Source: Bacteroidales bacterium (GTDB lineage: Bacteria > Bacteroidota > Bacteroidia > Bacteroidales > PUMT01). From it: DNA of 50,522 bases. Below the pieces are notes generated by a model. It was not told where the DNA came from and did no database searches. It worked only from the letters and a program-made list of their open reading frames with translations. The DNA lies in NCBI GenBank assembly GCA_007132715.1, contig SLOE01000004.1, positions 1-50,522 of the forward strand, given 5' to 3'. The position numbers were made by a program, and so were the translations under genes. This document shows positions 40,183 to 49,422 of the stretch, piece after piece; position 1 is the stretch's first letter; each line of letters opens with the position of its first letter.

Positions 40183-40767
40183 TCAGTTGCCGGTAAGCTT
40201 CCTGTATATTTCATGGCAGGCCCAGGCATCTGTGGCAGCATAGATCAGCTGGGCATCGGTAAGCCTCTCCCTTTCCCAGTTGGAGACCTGCTGCGCTTTG
40301 GATATCTGGATGCCCAGCACTATCGCTGCCATCTTTCTCAGGCCGGTGTCAGCAATATTATAATCCTTCACCATATCCTGCAGCTCGACAAATCCTGCGG
40401 GCCTGAACCGGCTTACCTTCTGAAGGGATATTAAGTCGTCACGGATGGCTGCCCCCGCCTTGACTATTTTCCTGCTTGCAAGGATTGATAGCAATGGCTC
40501 AGGAATACCGGTATTGTTTATACGGAAGATGAAAGCCCGCTCTTTCGTAGCAAGCTGCAGCAGGGCAACCCCGTTTACAACTCCCTTTTTGAATGCAGGC
40601 TTGGTCTCGGTATCAAACCCCAGCACCCCGGCTCCCCTTAGCATGTCAACCGCCCGGGGTACAACATCGGGATGGTCGACCACTATTATTTCGCCCGTGA
40701 AGCTGGTAAGCGGCAACTCCTTTATCTTTTCGTTTGTTATAGTCAGTTCAGAATTACTGGTCGTCAT
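40183..40767 (-). CDS. 3'-5' exonuclease, DEDDy type
   Basis: A 194-residue RNase D/WRN-like exonuclease domain. The four acidic residues are visible: Asp-x-Glu in GFDTETKPAF, Asp in GAAIRDDLISL and the final Asp in YAATDAW, with the Tyr four residues before it, which marks the DEDDy class. These enzymes use two metal ions to degrade RNA or DNA from the 3' end. The start is uncertain: ATG 40767 follows GGA at a sensible distance, and ATG 40773 is possible. Either way it overlaps the DUF5063 gene by 14-20 bases, so the two are translationally coupled. Confidence 0.88.
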   Translation of the reverse strand: MTTSNSELTITNEKIKELPLTSFTGEIIVVDHPDVVPRAVDMLRGAGVLGFDTETKPAFKKGVVNGVALLQLATKERAFIFRINNTGIPEPLLSILASRKIVKAGAAIRDDLISLQKVSRFRPAGFVELQDMVKDYNIADTGLRKMAAIVLGIQISKAQQVSNWERERLTDAQLIYAATDAWACHEIYRKLTGN

Positions 40768-41383
40768 CCTCATTCCAGAGTTTTTGCCTTTTGGTGAATA
40801 TCCAGTTATCGGTGTTCCTTTTATCATCATCCTCTTCCTTCTCATCATCTTGATCGTCCAGGTTATGGCCTCCGTGCATAAGGTGGTGAAGGGCCCGCAG
40901 CGCATTCAGCAGCTTCTGGCCCCAGCTCTGGTCGAAATGCTGCATACACTCCCACAATGCATCATTCATGAGCTCGGGGGGGGCCATGCGGTATACCATC
41001 ACAAAATCCTTCAGATCCTGGTATATATCCGCCAGATTCTCGGCTATGCTGCCGCCCACCCGGTCCTCCGTATCACGCACAACGGGGTCGAAGATCTCGG
41101 GATAGTCATCATGTCTGCCCAGCCTGGACCTTATGCTGTTGTTAATGGTGTCCCACTCTTCCTCGGTAACGAAACGCTCTGTACCCTCCTCATAAAAAGG
41201 CTCAGTAGGTGGTATCAGGGTGGTCTTGTAGTAAAGGAGGGGCAGTATCTTACGGCACTTGTCGGCGAAGTCTCTCCTGGCAAACCCTTCTGCCTGCTCC
41301 ATAAAGCTGCAAAACTCGCCTGCCACCGCAACAAATTCAATGACTGCCTTTGAATAGACCAGTTCTTCCCTGCTGATTTCCAT
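40754..41383 (-). CDS. DUF5063 domain protein
   Basis: A 209-residue helical cytoplasmic protein. The DUF5063 domain fills residues 1-about 180; the C terminus is rich in Asp, Glu and Lys (DDQDDEKEEDDDKRN). Function unknown. The usual Bacteroidetes arrangement of DUF5063 followed by an exonuclease is seen here with overlapping ends. ATG 41383 starts at the conserved MEISREELVYSKAVIEF; the reading frame runs further upstream, but that part looks non-coding. The 140 bases up to recQ hold no clear promoter or hairpin. Confidence 0.83.
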   Translation of the reverse strand: MEISREELVYSKAVIEFVAVAGEFCSFMEQAEGFARRDFADKCRKILPLLYYKTTLIPPTEPFYEEGTERFVTEEEWDTINNSIRSRLGRHDDYPEIFDPVVRDTEDRVGGSIAENLADIYQDLKDFVMVYRMAPPELMNDALWECMQHFDQSWGQKLLNALRALHHLMHGGHNLDDQDDEKEEDDDKRNTDNWIFTKRQKLWNEDDDQ

Positions 41384-41523
41384 AATCTGCCTATTGATCT
41401 GATAATTGGCAAAATTAGTAAAACAATTCTCAAATAAAACCCCAGGCAGAATAAGGCTGGCAGAATGACACGAATAAAAGACGGTGTAACCCTGCCGGTA
41501 TCCGTTATTCTGCAGACAGGCTG

Positions 41524-43428
41524 TTAACCTGTCCACCTCAAAAAACCGTCATCCCCCCTGGTAAGTTTTCCGTTGTCAAGAAGCCATCTGATGACCGTAA
41601 TGGTCTTATCGGGCGTAAAATCGACCATTGACGGCAGCTCATCGGGAGTTACACTGCCGTGCCTTATCACCTCCCTTATCCCTGCTGCTATCAGGTCAAA
41701 CTCAACCCTCTCAATACCGGTATTGTCAGGCTCGTGGCAGATATCGCAGCTGCCGCATTTCCGGGCCCCTTTCTCACCAAAATATTCCAGCAGCATCACG
41801 CTCCGGCACTGCCCTGTGGCTGATGCGTAGGATATCACTGACCTCAGCTTTGAAAGGTAGCTCTCCTTTCTCACCCTGTAGGCCGATGCGGAAATATAGA
41901 GCGAGTTGCTGTCAAGCCTTTCAGTGTTCATGATGATAAGAGGCGACCTCCTTTGCGGTATATACTTGATGATATTCAGGTTGTTGAGCCTGACAAGATA
42001 CTGGTAGACAGTATCCCTGTCCGATCTTGTTTTTTTCGCCAGGAAATCCTCATTTATCGCTGTAAAGCCTGAGAATACCCCCGAATAGGTGCGTAGCATA
42101 AGCTTGATGAAACCGTCAAATGCAGCATTTGCCACCTGGAAACGGTACAGTTCATCCCTGCTGACAGTGAAATGGATCTTCGAGGGACTGTTTATCTCAT
42201 CAGTCAGTTCGATATAGCCTTCGGTCTCCAGCTCTTTCAGCGAATACCATGCAGTCATTACGTTAAGGTTATACCTTGATGCGAAATCGGATATATTGAA
42301 ATCAAGAACAGCACCCTTGCCACCGCCGTAGGGGATCTGTAAGTAACTGCCGAGCGACTGGTATACCTGCCTGATGATTTCCCTTTCGGGGAATTTTAAG
42401 GCTACCCTCTTGTCAGCGTTCAGCCTGTCAGAATCATGATACATCATGATGGCAAAGGCAATTTTCCCGTCCCTGCCTGCCCTGCCGGCCTCCTGGAAGC
42501 AGGCCTCCAGTGTATCGGGAATATCAAAATGGATAACAAACCTTACATCGGCCTTGTCTATGCCCATGCCGAAAGCATTGGTGGCAACTATAACCCTTGT
42601 CCGCCCCTTCATCCAGTCATTCTGCCGGGCGGTACGAGTAGCGGTCGCCAATCCGGCATGGTAATAGTCAGCCTTCACCTTGTTGTTTGAAAGGAATCTG
42701 GCCAGTTCGGATGCTTTTCGTCTGTTCCTTGCGTAGACAATTCCGCTGCCGGGTATCCTGCTGATGAAATCAAGCAGTTTCCTGTGTTTATCTTCAGTGA
42801 CTTCTACAAGATAGTGCAGGTTTTTCCTTTCGAAACTGGTCCTGATCACATTCGAAGATGAAAAGGACAGCTTTTCCTGTATATCTTCCACCACATCGGC
42901 CGTCGCAGTAGCGGTAAGGGCAAGTACCGGAACCCCGGGCAGCAGCTCCCTGAGAGCGGCGATCCGGAGGTAGGCGGGTCTGAAGTCATATCCCCATTGC
43001 GAAATACAGTGAGCCTCGTCAACTGCCAGGATATTCACCCGCATCTTTTTAACACGCTCCCTGAATATCTCAGAACCTATCCTTTCGGGTGAAACATACA
43101 GGAACTTGTAATCGCCGTATGCGCAGTTATCAAGTGCTATGTCAATCTCTGCGCGGCTCATGCCCGAATATACCGCCTGCGCCTTGATACCCCTCTTTAC
43201 GAGGTTGTCAACCTGATCTCTCATAAGGGCTATCAACGGGGTAACAACTATGCATATGCCTTCAGCAGCAAGGGCAGGTACCTGGAAGGTAACAGATTTA
43301 CCACCTCCGGTAGGCATGAGGGCCAGGGTGTCCCTGCCAGATGCTACAGATTCTATGATCTCCGGCTGCATCGGCTTGAAGGAACGGTACCCCCAGTAAC
43401 GGTTCAGGATCTGGCTGTAAGTGTCCAA
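41524..43428 (-). CDS. recQ: RecQ-type ATP-dependent DNA helicase
   Basis: A 634-residue 3'-5' helicase. It has the Walker A segment MPTGGGKSV, the DEAH box and aromatic loop in DEAHCISQWGYDFRP, the QEAGRAGRDGK motif VI, the zinc-binding cysteines in ARKCGSCDICHE, and a winged-helix region. An HRDC domain is absent. The start appears to be TTG (43426-43428), because an in-frame TAA lies immediately upstream and the next Met (residue 20) would remove a conserved part. RecQ acts in replication-fork repair. It is divergent from guaB by 77 bases. Confidence 0.94.
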   Translation of the reverse strand: MDTYSQILNRYWGYRSFKPMQPEIIESVASGRDTLALMPTGGGKSVTFQVPALAAEGICIVVTPLIALMRDQVDNLVKRGIKAQAVYSGMSRAEIDIALDNCAYGDYKFLYVSPERIGSEIFRERVKKMRVNILAVDEAHCISQWGYDFRPAYLRIAALRELLPGVPVLALTATATADVVEDIQEKLSFSSSNVIRTSFERKNLHYLVEVTEDKHRKLLDFISRIPGSGIVYARNRRKASELARFLSNNKVKADYYHAGLATATRTARQNDWMKGRTRVIVATNAFGMGIDKADVRFVIHFDIPDTLEACFQEAGRAGRDGKIAFAIMMYHDSDRLNADKRVALKFPEREIIRQVYQSLGSYLQIPYGGGKGAVLDFNISDFASRYNLNVMTAWYSLKELETEGYIELTDEINSPSKIHFTVSRDELYRFQVANAAFDGFIKLMLRTYSGVFSGFTAINEDFLAKKTRSDRDTVYQYLVRLNNLNIIKYIPQRRSPLIIMNTERLDSNSLYISASAYRVRKESYLSKLRSVISYASATGQCRSVMLLEYFGEKGARKCGSCDICHEPDNTGIERVEFDLIAAGIREVIRHGSVTPDELPSMVDFTPDKTITVIRWLLDNGKLTRGDDGFLRWTG

Positions 43429-43505
43429 TTAAAACAAATTATTTACCTGCATCTACTAATTTTTCGTAACTTAGCGCAATTTAAAAATAATCAAATTTTA
43501 CCAAT

Positions 43506-44972
43506 ATGTCATTCGTTTCCGATAAGATTAAGGGCGAAGGCCTTACCTTTGACGATGTACTCCTTATTCCGGCTTATTCACAGGTGCTGCCCAAAGATGT
43601 TGATATATCTTCAGTATTCTCCAGAAATATCAGGATAAACGCCCCTGTCATATCGGCAGCCATGGATACGGTTACCGAAGCAGCCCTTGCCATAGCGATA
43701 GCACGCCAGGGAGGCATGGGTGTCATCCACAAGAACATGACCATAAAGGAGCAGGCCAGGCAAGTTAAGGTGGTAAAAAGGGCTGAAAGCGGCATGATCT
43801 ATGACCCGGTGACAATTGATAAGACCAGTACGGTGGGTGATGCCATGAAACTCATGAAGGAATATAAAATTGGCGGGATACCGGTGGTAGAAAACAACGG
43901 GAAGCTGATCGGCATTGTTACGAACCGTGACCTGCGTTTTCAGGACAACATGAGCAGGCCCATAAGCGAGGTCATGACAAAGGACAGGATAATAACCACC
44001 ACCCAGGCAAACCTGGAAAAAGCTACCGACCTGCTGCAGCAGTACAGGATCGAAAAGCTGCCGGTGATAGACGAAGATAACAAGCTTGTGGGTCTGCTGA
44101 CTTACAAGGACATTACCAAGGTAAAGGACAATCCATGGGCCTGCAAGGATGAAAAGGGACGCCTCAGGGTCGCTGCAGCCATAGGGGTGGCAAAGGATTC
44201 AGCGAAAAGGGCCGAAGCTCTGCTTGAAATGGGAGTCGACGCCATTGTCATTGATACTGCCCATGGCCATACGGCGGGAGTTTTCGGGCTCCTGAAAGAG
44301 TTGAAGAAAATTACCGGCCAGATCGATATTGTAGTGGGCAATATTGGAACGGCCGATGCAGCAAGGGCTCTTGCCGATGCTGGTGCCGACGGGGTCAAGG
44401 TAGGCATAGGTCCCGGATCAATATGTACCACCAGGGTGATCGCCGGTGTCGGTATCCCCCAGCTTACTGCCGTCTATGAGGTCGCCGCGGCACTGAAGGG
44501 AACGGGGATACCGGTCATAGCAGACGGAGGTATAAGATACTCGGGTGACATTGTAAAGGCCATAGCTGCAGGTGCCGATTCAATCATGGCCGGGTCCCTG
44601 CTGGCAGGTGTCGAAGAATCCCCTGGTGAGACCATTATATATAACGGCCGTAAATTCAAGGCATACAGGGGAATGGGGTCCATTGAGGCCATGCAGCAGG
44701 GTTCGCGTGACCGTTATTTCCAGGATCAGGAGGGTGATCTCAGCAAGCTGGTACCTGAAGGTATCTCTGCCCGTATACCGTACAAGGGAACTTTGGCAGA
44801 GGTTGTCTACCAGCTTATCGGGGGACTGAGGGCAGGGATGGGATACTGCGGTGCGCCGGATATCAAAACACTCAAAAAGGCAATGTTTGTAAGGATAACC
44901 AACTCAGGTCTCAATGAGAGTCACCCCCACGGAGTAACCATAACCCGTGAGGCCCCTAATTACAGCCGATAA
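43506..44972 (+). CDS. guaB: IMP dehydrogenase
   Basis: GuaB oxidises IMP to XMP with NAD+, the committed step of guanine nucleotide synthesis. The 488-residue protein has the N-terminal barrel part with [15 protein letters not shown], two CBS domains (about 93-205) that sense nucleotides, the catalytic Cys307 in [10 protein letters not shown], and the flap and C-terminal regions including SRDRYFQ. Length is typical. A weak -7-like TAACTTAG lies at 43467-43474, in the 77-base gap to recQ. The next gene starts 72 bases later, so it may share a transcript with the folding-factor operon. Confidence 0.97.
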   Translation: MSFVSDKIKGEGLTFDDVLLIPAYSQVLPKDVDISSVFSRNIRINAPVISAAMDTVTEAALAIAIARQGGMGVIHKNMTIKEQARQVKVVKRAESGMIYDPVTIDKTSTVGDAMKLMKEYKIGGIPVVENNGKLIGIVTNRDLRFQDNMSRPISEVMTKDRIITTTQANLEKATDLLQQYRIEKLPVIDEDNKLVGLLTYKDITKVKDNPWACKDEKGRLRVAAAIGVAKDSAKRAEALLEMGVDAIVIDTAHGHTAGVFGLLKELKKITGQIDIVVGNIGTADAARALADAGADGVKVGIGPGSICTTRVIAGVGIPQLTAVYEVAAALKGTGIPVIADGGIRYSGDIVKAIAAGADSIMAGSLLAGVEESPGETIIYNGRKFKAYRGMGSIEAMQQGSRDRYFQDQEGDLSKLVPEGISARIPYKGTLAEVVYQLIGGLRAGMGYCGAPDIKTLKKAMFVRITNSGLNESHPHGVTITREAPNYSR

Positions 44973-45044
44973 TTCAGGATACCCGGTTTTATCATGGTCG
45001 GGTGTCGACAGGTGATATGTACAATAAATAATAATCATTACCTG

Positions 45045-47156
45045 ATGGAAAATTCATCTATAATAAGCAAAAAGGAAGGAAAAAGCTTCTTCCGCACTGC
45101 TGCCGGCAGTGCAGAAACAAAAAAGTGTGCATTTATTGAATTCATTTTAATGATACTGCTCATGATCCCGGCGCCGGTACTCTCAGCCGGACACCTGCAA
45201 GCCGGACCGTTATACGGTTCGCAGCCGGAAACAACGGGCGGCCGGCAGTATAGCGTGACAGAGGAGACAGAAAGGGTCCTGATGGTCATTGACAACAGGG
45301 AGATAACCGGCACTGAGTTCATCCGGCTGTGGCAAAAAAACAACCAGCTTACTGAACCACAGTCCGCCGAAGAGTACCTGGACCTTTTCATAAACTTTCA
45401 CCTTAAGGTAGCCCATGCCAGGGAGGAGGGCATACATCTTGAAGAATCCTTCAGGGAAGAGCTCCGGGGTTACAGAAAGCAGCTTGCCCGTCCCTATATG
45501 ATCGATCCTGAAAAAGAAGAAGAGCTTGTGAGGGAAGCCTGGGAAAGATGGAAGTATGATGTCAACGCCAGTCATATCCTTATAAGGCTTAATCCCGGCT
45601 ACAGTCCCGAAGACACCCTGATGGCATGGGAAAAGGCCATGGAGATAAGGGAACGGATAGAAGAAGGGGAAAGCTTCGAACGGGTTGCAAGGGCCACCTC
45701 CGATGACCCGTCAGCGAAGACTAACTCGGGCAACCTGGGTTACTTCACTGTATTTCAAATGGTATATCCGTTTGAAAATGCTGTTTACAATGCTGAGCCC
45801 GGTGAACTGTGTATGCCGGTACGGACACCGTTCGGTTATCACATTGTAAAGGTCAACGATATTCGTGAATCACGGGGGGAGATCCTCGTATCCCATATTA
45901 TGACCGGCTTCAACCAGTACCAGGAGGATGAGGCCAGGCAGAAAATAAATGAGATATACAACCGGTTGCGCGAGGGCTACCGGTTCGGGGAGCTGGCACG
46001 GGAACACTCAAGTGATCTGAATACTGCAAGTCAGGGTGGCCGGCTGCCATGGTTCGGTGCCGGGAGACTGATCCCTGATTTTGAGGCCGCTGCCTTTGCA
46101 CTCGAAACACCGGGAGAAATCAGCAAGCCGGTGCGCACACCCTACGGATGGCACATTATCAGGCTGGAGGAAAAAAGGAGTATTCCACCCCTGGAGGAAG
46201 CGCGCAATGAGCTTGTCGAAAAAGTCCGCAACTCACCTGACGCAAGGTCACGGCTGCTGAGGGAATCCCTGGTTGATAAACTGAAGGAGATATGGGACTA
46301 TTCACTGAATAATGAAGCCCTTGAGGAGTTTTATCATATTGTTGACGACAGGGTGTTCGACGGTAACTGGCAGGTACCTGCATCGTATTCACTTGACCGT
46401 GTACTTTTCAGTGTAAGGGACAGGAGGGTGACCCAGCGCGAGTTCGCAGAATTTATCTCCAGGAACGCCTATAAGCGAAAGCCATGGCCGATAGATGACT
46501 ATGTACTTTCTCTTTATGATGATTTTGCCGGAAGATGGCTGCTAAGCTATGAAGAGGAAAATCTCGACCAGAGGCACCCCGATTTCCGTTTCCTGATGCA
46601 GGAATATAAGGACGGAATGCTGCTGTTTGAAATAACCGACCGTGAGGTCTGGCAGAGAGCGGTGACTGACAGTGCGGGACTTGCTGCATTTCACCATGAG
46701 AACAAATTCGAATACATGTGGGACCACAGGGCTTCGGTAACCATATTCACAGCCTCCGACAGCCGGATGGCAAGGAGGGTGGCACGAAGGGCACGCCGAA
46801 GTCTTCGTTTTGACAGCAGGGATGACAGCTGGGTAGCAGACAGGCTTAACAGGGGTGAAGAAGAGCCTGTGGTAACAGCAGAAAGGGGTATATTCTCCCG
46901 GGGAGACAACGAGCTGATCGATAATGTTAACTGGGAACCGGGTGTTGTTGAAACTATTGATCAGGGCAACCTATACAAAACTGTGCTTGTGCACGAAATA
47001 ATTGAACCGGAACCAAAAACGCTGGAAGAGGCCAGGGGTAGAATAACAGCAGACTTCCAGGACCACCTGGAAAGAAAATGGCTTGAAAAGCTCCGCGAAA
47101 AATACAATGTAACTGTGTACAGAGACGTTTTATCAGACATTACAGGAAGATACTGA
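45045..47156 (+). CDS. Periplasmic peptidyl-prolyl isomerase with two parvulin domains
   Basis: A 703-residue SurA/PpiC-like protein. The start at 45045 gives a long basic region followed by a signal helix ending PAPVLSA near residue 50; an ATG at 44994 would add 17 residues. After a SurA-type helical N domain, two parvulin domains lie at about 170-270 (NASHILIRLNPGYS, GYFTVFQMVYPFENA) and about 280-380 (LVSHIMTGFNQYQ, PYGWHIIRLEEKRS). The final 300 residues are an uncharacterised extension. It precedes two other folding proteins and probably works on outer-membrane proteins. Confidence 0.88.
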   Translation: MENSSIISKKEGKSFFRTAAGSAETKKCAFIEFILMILLMIPAPVLSAGHLQAGPLYGSQPETTGGRQYSVTEETERVLMVIDNREITGTEFIRLWQKNNQLTEPQSAEEYLDLFINFHLKVAHAREEGIHLEESFREELRGYRKQLARPYMIDPEKEEELVREAWERWKYDVNASHILIRLNPGYSPEDTLMAWEKAMEIRERIEEGESFERVARATSDDPSAKTNSGNLGYFTVFQMVYPFENAVYNAEPGELCMPVRTPFGYHIVKVNDIRESRGEILVSHIMTGFNQYQEDEARQKINEIYNRLREGYRFGELAREHSSDLNTASQGGRLPWFGAGRLIPDFEAAAFALETPGEISKPVRTPYGWHIIRLEEKRSIPPLEEARNELVEKVRNSPDARSRLLRESLVDKLKEIWDYSLNNEALEEFYHIVDDRVFDGNWQVPASYSLDRVLFSVRDRRVTQREFAEFISRNAYKRKPWPIDDYVLSLYDDFAGRWLLSYEEENLDQRHPDFRFLMQEYKDGMLLFEITDREVWQRAVTDSAGLAAFHHENKFEYMWDHRASVTIFTASDSRMARRVARRARRSLRFDSRDDSWVADRLNRGEEEPVVTAERGIFSRGDNELIDNVNWEPGVVETIDQGNLYKTVLVHEIIEPEPKTLEEARGRITADFQDHLERKWLEKLREKYNVTVYRDVLSDITGRY

Positions 47157-47196
47157 AAAGAATCGCTGTTTCAGCGACATAATATTATAACTTACT

Positions 47197-48036
47197 ATGC
47201 AGAAACTGTTTCTGTTCCTGCTTCTTTTTTTACCGTTGGCTGCTAAATGCGGCCGCACCGCCGGCGAAAGGGGCGAACCCGTAGCAAGGGTTTACAATAA
47301 TTATCTCTACCGGCACGAACTGGCAGGTATTTTTCCCGCCAATATCAGTCCCGCCGACAGTGCAAAGCTGGCAATGAACTATATTGACAAGTGGATTCGC
47401 AACCAGCTTTTCCTGAAGCTGGCGGAGGAAAACCTTCCTCCGGCTGAAAAAAACCTCGACAAACAGATTGCCGACTACAGGGCATCCCTTATGATACATA
47501 AATACCAGCGTCACCTTATCGGCCAGAAACTGGACTCAATGATCACCCTGAGGGAGATAGAAGAGTACCATGATGCATTTGGAAGCAACTTTATTCTTGA
47601 CAGGCCGGCAATCAGGGGAGTATTTATCAAAGTCTTCTCTGATGCACCGAATAAAGAGAGGATAACCGAAATGTTCGGATATGACGATGATATGGTACAG
47701 CTGGAAAGCTACGGAAACAGGTATGGCGTTACTTTTTACAATTTCAGCGACACATGGGTATATGCTGATGATATAGTGCGGGAATTTCCTCCCGGATCAG
47801 TTGCCGCAGGAAGGCTGCCGGCAAGCACGGGGTACCTGACAGCAACAGATGAAAATTTCTATTATTTTCTGGGTGTCTTTGAGTACAAACCTTCCAAAAG
47901 TGTGATGCCTCTCTCACTGGCAGCACAAAAAATAAAAAGCATCATACTAAACAGGAGAAAGATGCAGTTTTTAAATGAGCTGGAAAAAAGTGTGTTTACG
48001 GAAGGACTCAACAAAAATGCTATTCAATATTTTTAA
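47197..48036 (+). CDS. SurA_N-like lipoprotein without parvulin domain
   Basis: A 279-residue protein whose leader ends at a lipobox-like AAKC (Cys18). It has the chaperone-like helical region of SurA relatives (NYIDKWIRNQLFLKLAEENL, then KQIADYRASLMIHKYQRHLI), but the region where a parvulin domain would sit lacks the usual HIL and GYFT motifs. It may be a pure chaperone or partner of the isomerases on either side. It starts 40 bases after the first isomerase gene and ends 5 bases before surA, so co-expression is likely. Confidence 0.75.
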   Translation: MQKLFLFLLLFLPLAAKCGRTAGERGEPVARVYNNYLYRHELAGIFPANISPADSAKLAMNYIDKWIRNQLFLKLAEENLPPAEKNLDKQIADYRASLMIHKYQRHLIGQKLDSMITLREIEEYHDAFGSNFILDRPAIRGVFIKVFSDAPNKERITEMFGYDDDMVQLESYGNRYGVTFYNFSDTWVYADDIVREFPPGSVAAGRLPASTGYLTATDENFYYFLGVFEYKPSKSVMPLSLAAQKIKSIILNRRKMQFLNELEKSVFTEGLNKNAIQYF

Positions 48037-48041
48037 AAAAG

Positions 48042-49412
48042 ATGGTTATAATGAATAAAAAGATTTTGTCAATATTAACACTTGCGTCGGTTATCATGCT
48101 CAGTGCACAGCATTTTACTGCAACAGCACAGGAGAGGATAGTAGACAGGATAGTTGCCGTGGTCGGAAACAGCATCATACTGCAGTCAGATATTGAAAAC
48201 GAGCTTATCCAGTTGCAGGCTCAGGGTTACAGTGTAACTGCAAATTCGCGTTGCGAGATGCTTGAAAATCACCTGGTGCAAAAACTGCTGCTAAACCAGG
48301 CGATAATAGATTCCATTGAGGTAAGCGATTCCGAGGTAGAGATGGAGCTTAACCGGAGGCTGCAGTTCTTTATACAGCAGATAGGCTCTGAGGAAGCTCT
48401 CGAGAACTACTATAACAAGAGCATACTTGAGATCAAGGAGGATTTCAGGGATATTATTCGCGACCAGCTCATAACCAGGGAGATGCAAATGGAAATCATC
48501 GGAAATGTAAGTGTGTCACCGGCCGAAGTGAGGAGGTTCTACAACAGCCTGCCCGAAGATCAGATACCGATGATACCCTCCGAGGTCCAGATCCGTCAGA
48601 TAGTCAAGTACCCTGAATTCAGCGAGGCAGAGAACTTCAGAGTAAGACAGCGCCTGAATGAGATCAGGCAGCGGATAATTGACGGTGAAAGCTTTACAAC
48701 AATGGCGGTTCTCTATTCACAGGACCCGGGTTCGGCAAGAAGGGGCGGCGAACTGGGTTATATGACCAGGGCACGGCTGACTCCCGAATTTGCAAATGTA
48801 GCTTTATCGCTGCGTGACAACAGGGTATCGCCTGTATTCGAGACCGAATACGGTTTTCATATTGTACAGCTTATTGACCGGAGAGGAGATGAAGTGAATG
48901 TCAGGCACATACTCATGAGACCGGAGGCTACCGACCAGGCAAGGCAACAGGCAAGGTCCTTCCTGGACAGTCTTGGCACTGTAATACGTACCGACACCAT
49001 CACATTCAGGGTAGCCGCGATGATGCATACCGATGACAAAGATACGCAAATGAGCGGGGGACTGGCAATTAATGAGGAGACCGGGGGATCCAGATTCCAG
49101 CTTGACCAGCTCAACCCGGTACAGTATGATGCAATACGGGACATGAAAATAGGTGAGATTGCAGGCCCGATAGATTCGCGCGACCGGCAGGGAAGAACCT
49201 TCTACAAGCTGCTTTACCTGGAATCACAGACAGCCCCACACCAGGCAAACCTGAGGGAGGACTATGCATATATCAGAGACATGGCTGAGGACGATAAGAT
49301 GAACCGGGTACTTGAAGAGTGGATAGACGAGAGGAGGGCAAAAACATACATAAGGATTGACGAGTCCTACAGAAATTGCGAATTCTCATCCCGGGACTGG
49401 GTCAGCAGATAA
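48042..49412 (+). CDS. surA: SurA-type peptidyl-prolyl isomerase
   Basis: SurA is the main periplasmic chaperone for outer-membrane barrels. The protein (about 456 residues) has a signal peptide ending ATAQ, a SurA N domain beginning ERIVDRIVAVVGNSIILQSD, and two parvulin domains (about 185-285, with GGELGYMTRARLTPEF, and about 290-395, with VNVRHILMRPEATDQ). The length and order match bacterial SurA. Two starts are close, 48042 and 48051; the second gives MNKKILS, a better signal peptide. The OstA-like gene begins 10 bases after the stop. Confidence 0.94.
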   Translation: MVIMNKKILSILTLASVIMLSAQHFTATAQERIVDRIVAVVGNSIILQSDIENELIQLQAQGYSVTANSRCEMLENHLVQKLLLNQAIIDSIEVSDSEVEMELNRRLQFFIQQIGSEEALENYYNKSILEIKEDFRDIIRDQLITREMQMEIIGNVSVSPAEVRRFYNSLPEDQIPMIPSEVQIRQIVKYPEFSEAENFRVRQRLNEIRQRIIDGESFTTMAVLYSQDPGSARRGGELGYMTRARLTPEFANVALSLRDNRVSPVFETEYGFHIVQLIDRRGDEVNVRHILMRPEATDQARQQARSFLDSLGTVIRTDTITFRVAAMMHTDDKDTQMSGGLAINEETGGSRFQLDQLNPVQYDAIRDMKIGEIAGPIDSRDRQGRTFYKLLYLESQTAPHQANLREDYAYIRDMAEDDKMNRVLEEWIDERRAKTYIRIDESYRNCEFSSRDWVSR

Positions 49413-49422
49413 GCCAGACCAC

